Shown piece after piece: positions 7,188 to 10,368 of a stretch of DNA of 10,368 bases. Made by a program: the position numbers and the translations under genes. The stretch is from an uncultured Eubacterium sp. (GTDB taxonomy: Bacteria > Bacillota > Clostridia > Lachnospirales > Lachnospiraceae): contig CAJUFM010000086.1 in NCBI GenBank assembly GCA_910585745.1, positions 1 to 10,368 of the forward strand, given 5' to 3'. Within the stretch, counting starts at the first letter, position 1. Each line of letters starts with the position of its first letter. The notes below the pieces were generated by a model. That model was not told the origin of the DNA. It saw nothing but the letters and a program-made list of their open reading frames with translations, and ran no database searches.

Positions 7188-7991
7188 ATGTTTATTTTGT
7201 GCAAGGGAGAGCTGGCAAAAGAGCCGTATATCATACCGGTCTCGGAGACTCCGGTGTATTCGCTGGAAGAACTATGCTATTATATGTATCATCACATCTA
7301 CAGCGTAACGGAAGAGTTTTTTGACGAGAAGCTGGCACAATGGTTCAGTGAACAGGCGGGGCTGGAGGCGCTGGCAGAAAAAATGCGCGGGCTGATCCGG
7401 AAAAAGAACGATCTCAAAGATCTGGTAGTTACGCTGATGTGTTCCTGTGATTATTACAAGGAAGAGGAGATCGTGCAGCTGGTAACGGTGATGAAGAAGA
7501 TTGAAAATCTTCCGGCCCATGAGAAGAACAAGATAAAGGCGGATCATTATCTCCGGGCAGGAAAGTATGGAAAGAGCCTGCAGGAGTATAAACGGCTTCT
7601 CTATGGGGATATGGCAGAACAGTTTTCCACGGAAGAGTACGGTGATCTTCTCCATAATCAGGCGATTGCCCTGTTTCATGTATCTTTATTCCAGGAGGCT
7701 GCCAATGGTTTCAAAGAGGCATATGCCAGAAATCACAGTGAACAGTCTCTTCAACAGTATTTGTACGCGCTGCTGCTAAATGGTCAGGAAGAGCAGTTTG
7801 AACAAGAGGGTAGTTCTTTCGGAAAGACCGAGGAAGAATTAGCACAATTAAGACAGAATTATATAGAAGCGCAAACCGAGGGGAAGGATGACGGTGGCGA
7901 GGATGAGTTTATCAGCCGCTGTAAAAATGAGCTTCGGTCAGCATATTCAGATGGGGGTGTAAATGATGGGATTCCGATGGTTTCGCAGTAA
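7188..7991 (+). CDS. TPR-repeat protein of unknown function
   Basis: The 267-residue soluble protein starts at ATG 7188, nine bases after AAGGAAG (7172-7178). The N-terminal part (about 1-105) is a helical module with a distinctive YSLEELCYYMYHHIY stretch at 24-38, which I recall in many uncharacterised clostridial proteins but cannot name. Residues about 112-138, 150-182 and 184-205 read as TPR-like helix pairs (for example HNQAIALFHVSLFQEAANGFKEAY). The C-terminal 55 residues are acidic and probably disordered. TPRs bind partner peptides or proteins, so the likely partners are the Hsp70-like product upstream or the coiled-coil membrane protein downstream, whose gene overlaps this one by 29 bases. 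No enzymatic motif is visible. Confidence 0.85.
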   Translation: MFILCKGELAKEPYIIPVSETPVYSLEELCYYMYHHIYSVTEEFFDEKLAQWFSEQAGLEALAEKMRGLIRKKNDLKDLVVTLMCSCDYYKEEEIVQLVTVMKKIENLPAHEKNKIKADHYLRAGKYGKSLQEYKRLLYGDMAEQFSTEEYGDLLHNQAIALFHVSLFQEAANGFKEAYARNHSEQSLQQYLYALLLNGQEEQFEQEGSSFGKTEEELAQLRQNYIEAQTEGKDDGGEDEFISRCKNELRSAYSDGGVNDGIPMVSQ

Positions 7992-9195
7992 GAAAAAAGA
8001 AAAGGGGGATCAGCAGCCGCCAGCAGAATCTGGCATAGAAAACGATACAGAGGCGGAAGGTGTAGAAAGAGATCTGGAAACCATGCCGGAGCAGATCAAG
8101 CTGGAAAAGGAAAAGGTGGATCTGACGAATAAACATATCCGGCTGGACTATATCCAGAGATTATACGATGGAATCCAGGAAGCGAAGAGGCAGTGTGGGG
8201 AGATCAAGACGGAGTATGGACAGGTAACTTCTTATCTGAAGGATATCCAGCTGATGGATCAGGCACAAGAAGAAGAGAAAGTGGTGCTGAAGGATACGGC
8301 GTCTGCCATTGTGGAGCTGACGGCAGAACGGGAAAAACGAAAGGGACGACGTTATAAATTCACGGACGCCCAGAGGGCAGCCATGGAAAACTTTGAACCA
8401 AAGGTGGAAGACGACATCTCAAAATTAAAGGAATTTGAGGATTATCAGATCAGGATCAAGCACGACATGCGGCAGTTGGACGGGGAAAAAAGGATGCTTT
8501 TAAGGGATAAGAGGGATATTATCCGGAAACAGAGTACGCTGCAGCTGGTAAGTAAGGTTCTTGGCTTTATGCTGGCGTTATTTGGCGTTCTTCTTGTAAC
8601 GATACTGGTGGTGTTTGAGACCGACATCCGTGTGCCTTTTATTGCCACCGCCGCATTTGCCTTTGTGGTGACTCTTATCATCGTTATTGAAGCGGGAAAA
8701 AACCGAAGGGATATGGTTCTCACCGAGAGAAAATGCAACCGCGCCATTTCTTTTTCAAACCGGGTCAGGATTAAGTATGTAAATAATACGAGAACCATAG
8801 ATTATATGTGTACCAAATACCGTGTGCGGAATGTGACAGAACTGGAATTTGTTTATGACCAGTACTGCAAGGCGAAACGGGAATGGGCAAGACAGCGGGA
8901 AGATGCCTTTCTTTTGAATGAAAAAAATGAGATTCTTCTGGCAGAACTGAATAAGCTCGGTGTGAAAGACCGGGATCTTTGGCTTGGCAGGGCGAATGCC
9001 ATTGTGGATCCGAGAGAGATGGTTGAGGTCCGGCATGAGCTCAATGAGCAGCGTCAGAAACTGCGGACCCAGATCGATTATAACAATGGGATCATGCAGG
9101 ATTTTATTCAGGAACTGGAACGGATCCGGAACAAAAAGCCAGAATATGCGCAGGAGATCGAAGATATGCTGAATGGCAGGGAATTGGAGGGATAA
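7963..9195 (+). CDS. Membrane protein with two long coiled-coil arms, unknown function
   Basis: The 410-residue protein opens with a basic stretch (FRSKKKEKG), then a hydrophilic linker and a long heptad-rich helix from about 43 to 190. Two membrane helices follow at about 195-217 and 223-245, joined by a very short loop (ETDIRVP). A second coiled-coil region runs from about 255 to 405. Both arms should face the same side, most likely the cytoplasm, giving a hairpin membrane anchor with two cytoplasmic arms. The start is ATG 7963, five bases after GGGGG (7953-7957); the adjacent ATG 7966 at eight bases is equally possible. The gene begins inside the end of the TPR gene, so translation is probably coupled. 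I recognise no family. A scaffold, tether or membrane-shaping role is inferred from architecture alone. Confidence 0.85.
   Translation: MMGFRWFRSKKKEKGDQQPPAESGIENDTEAEGVERDLETMPEQIKLEKEKVDLTNKHIRLDYIQRLYDGIQEAKRQCGEIKTEYGQVTSYLKDIQLMDQAQEEEKVVLKDTASAIVELTAEREKRKGRRYKFTDAQRAAMENFEPKVEDDISKLKEFEDYQIRIKHDMRQLDGEKRMLLRDKRDIIRKQSTLQLVSKVLGFMLALFGVLLVTILVVFETDIRVPFIATAAFAFVVTLIIVIEAGKNRRDMVLTERKCNRAISFSNRVRIKYVNNTRTIDYMCTKYRVRNVTELEFVYDQYCKAKREWARQREDAFLLNEKNEILLAELNKLGVKDRDLWLGRANAIVDPREMVEVRHELNEQRQKLRTQIDYNNGIMQDFIQELERIRNKKPEYAQEIEDMLNGRELEG
9186..9191 (+). promoter_or_regulatory. Ribosome binding site GGAGGG that sets the CBS protein start
   Basis: GGAGGG ends 8 bases before ATG 9200 and lies within the last codons of the preceding gene. 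The frame is open from 9173, but that earlier ATG has no comparable site, so ATG 9200 is the likely start. Confidence 0.75.
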
Positions 9196-9199
9196 ATGT

Positions 9200-9631
9200 A
9201 TGAATATACTGTTTTTGCTGAAACCGAAAAAATCAGTTTCTTATTTGTATGATGATGATACCGTCAGACAGGGTCTGGAAAAAATGCGCGGCCACAGCTA
9301 TACGGCGGCGCCAGTGATCTCCCATGAGGGATACTATGTGGGGACCATCAATGAGGGAGATTTTTTACGGGGGATCTTTCGTAACAAAGAAGGAGACCTG
9401 AAACATCTGGACAGAGAACTGGTGCGGGATATTTTGCGGAAGGACTGGAACCATCCGGTAAAAGTCAGCGCCACCGTAGAGGATCTGCTGGAACGTGTTC
9501 TCAATCAGAACTTTGTTCCAGTGGTGGATGACCGCGGCTTATTTGTGGGCATCATCACCAGACGGTCTGTTCTGAAACATTTTAGGGACCGGATCCTGGA
9601 ATTAAAGAAAAAGGTGGAGGAAAGGGAGTGA
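9200..9631 (+). CDS. Tandem CBS-domain protein, probable adenine-nucleotide sensor
   Basis: The 143-residue protein is little more than a pair of CBS domains (a Bateman module). CBS1 spans about 10-60 and ends with VGTINEGDFLRGI; CBS2 spans about 74-130 and ends with FVGIITRRSVLKHF. These strand-plus-helix segments hold the usual ribose/phosphate-contacting Thr and Asp positions; CBS1 keeps the Asp (INEGD) while CBS2 has Ser (TRRS). The C-terminus is a charged helix rich in Lys and Glu. Stand-alone CBS pairs in Firmicutes bind AMP, ATP or cyclic di-AMP (CbpB/YkuL type) and signal through protein partners; the ligand here is unknown. The gene starts 4 bases after the coiled-coil membrane protein gene and its stop overlaps the thiE start, so it is probably co-transcribed with both. 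Confidence 0.88.
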   Translation: MNILFLLKPKKSVSYLYDDDTVRQGLEKMRGHSYTAAPVISHEGYYVGTINEGDFLRGIFRNKEGDLKHLDRELVRDILRKDWNHPVKVSATVEDLLERVLNQNFVPVVDDRGLFVGIITRRSVLKHFRDRILELKKKVEERE

Positions 9632-10275
9632 CACAGCATATGAAACCACGAGTGGATTATACTCTTTATCTCTGTACGGACAGAGATCTTATGACAACAG
9701 ATACCATTGAGGAGGCGGTGGAGCTTGCCATCAAGGGGGGGGCGACGGTTATCCAGCTGAGGGAAAAGGACTGTTCTGGCAGAGAGTTTCTGGAGATTGC
9801 CCAGAGTGTAAAAGAGGTGACAGACGCCTATGAGATCCCGCTTATCGTCAATGACCGCATCGATATCGCCCTGGCGGTAGATGCGGACGGAGTTCATCTG
9901 GGTCAGAAGGACATTCCCGCTATGACAGCCAGGGAACTTCTCGGCCAGGATAAGATCATCGGGGTGTCCGCCTCCAATGCGGAGCTGGCACTACAGGCAC
10001 AAAAAGATGGCGCAGACTACATCGGTGTAGGGGATGTGTTTGGCACATCTACCAAAGCCGATACCCATCATGTATCCATTGAGGAACTTGTGAAAATAAG
10101 AAATACCGTAAAGATCCCGATGGTGGCCATCGGCGGTGTGAACCACGGAAACGTGGAAAAACTCCGGGGAACCGGTGTGGATGGTGTGGCTGTGATCTCT
10201 GCAGTGATCGGCGCAAAGGACATCACCGGGGCAGCAGAACAGATGGTGGATAAACTGGAGAGGATAAAAAAGTAG
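9628..10275 (+). CDS. thiE: Thiamine-phosphate synthase
   Basis: ThiE joins HMP-pyrophosphate and HET-phosphate (thiazole phosphate) to give thiamine monophosphate and pyrophosphate, in the cytoplasm. The 215-residue TIM-barrel has the expected length and motifs: QLREK (43-47) for the pyrimidine pyrophosphate, VNDR (74-77) and DGVHLGQKD (87-95) with the Mg2+-binding Asp residues, GVSASN (112-117), GVGDVFGTSTK (133-143) with the catalytic-loop Lys143, AIGGVN (167-172) and VISAV (189-193) near the thiazole phosphate. The usual 'GP.F.T.TK' has Asp in place of Pro, a variant I would expect to be tolerated. GTG at 9628 is preferred because GGAGG (9616-9620) is 7 bases upstream; ATG 9640 would remove four residues. 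The GTGA overlaps the CBS stop codon. No thiamine-pyrophosphate riboswitch or other thi gene is in the window. Confidence 0.95.
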   Translation: MTQHMKPRVDYTLYLCTDRDLMTTDTIEEAVELAIKGGATVIQLREKDCSGREFLEIAQSVKEVTDAYEIPLIVNDRIDIALAVDADGVHLGQKDIPAMTARELLGQDKIIGVSASNAELALQAQKDGADYIGVGDVFGTSTKADTHHVSIEELVKIRNTVKIPMVAIGGVNHGNVEKLRGTGVDGVAVISAVIGAKDITGAAEQMVDKLERIKK

Positions 10276-10368
10276 ATTATTTTATAAAATATATTTGCAA
10301 AACTAAAATATATATGATGTTGGGGTCAAAACCATAAATAAATTTGCCTCTGTTTCTATAGTACCTTG
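10276..10368. other. AT-rich intergenic tail, no gene supported
   Basis: After the thiE stop the sequence is AT-rich, with a 12-base palindrome ATTTTATAAAAT at 10279-10290 and two copies of AAAATATAT shortly after. There is no GC-rich stem with a T-run, so no intrinsic terminator can be called. No promoter pair with good spacing and no ribosome site is convincing before the window ends. Confidence 0.5.

Noticed and set aside
1291..10275. Possibility that the unknown block is a phage-defence or mobile-element island
   Set aside because: No nuclease, methylase, NTPase, toxin, transposase, integrase, tRNA or terminal repeat is visible, and the block continues directly into a housekeeping gene with the same codon style.
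10279..10290. Palindrome ATTTTATAAAAT after thiE as a terminator or operator
   Set aside because: It is pure A/T with no loop and sits in very AT-rich sequence where such palindromes arise by chance.

Overview
The window looks like a chromosomal segment of a low-to-mid-GC Gram-positive Clostridia species, most likely a member of the Lachnospiraceae. The evidence is purine-rich Shine-Dalgarno sequences (GGAGG, GGGGAG, AAGGAAG), a sigma-A-type promoter, a YtaF/MntP-type membrane protein, and a set of uncharacterised proteins that, from memory, resemble families found mainly in gut Clostridia. The assignment is an inference; no rRNA or marker gene is present.

Left end (1-1238): two divergent ion-transport genes share a 112-base intergenic region. 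On the minus strand is the N-terminal third of a P-type cation ATPase of the Ca2+/Mn2+ type, cut by the window edge. On the plus strand is a small six-helix MntP/YtaF-like exporter.

Middle (1291-9195): a good sigma-A promoter, followed at once by a 7-bp-arm dyad, drives five tightly packed genes that carry no classical enzyme domain. In order they are: a three-helix membrane protein with a helical C-terminal domain, possibly a dead site-2-protease relative; a 1180-residue beta-sandwich/alpha-solenoid protein (probably the DUF5717 type); a 403-residue degenerate Hsp70/actin-fold protein (probably the DUF5716 type); a TPR protein; and a membrane protein with two cytoplasmic coiled-coil arms. 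Gaps are 16, 55 and 15 bases and one junction overlaps by 29 bases, so co-transcription and a shared complex are likely. This block is the best candidate for an undescribed system: a membrane-tethered scaffold built around an Hsp70-like core that seems to have lost its second phosphate loop.

Right end (9200-10275): a two-CBS-domain protein, probably a nucleotide sensor, and thiamine-phosphate synthase (thiE) follow without a visible terminator. They are coupled to the block by a 4-base gap and a 4-base stop/start overlap. They may ride on the same transcript as a sensor and a housekeeping passenger. The final 93 bases are AT-rich and hold no gene I can support.
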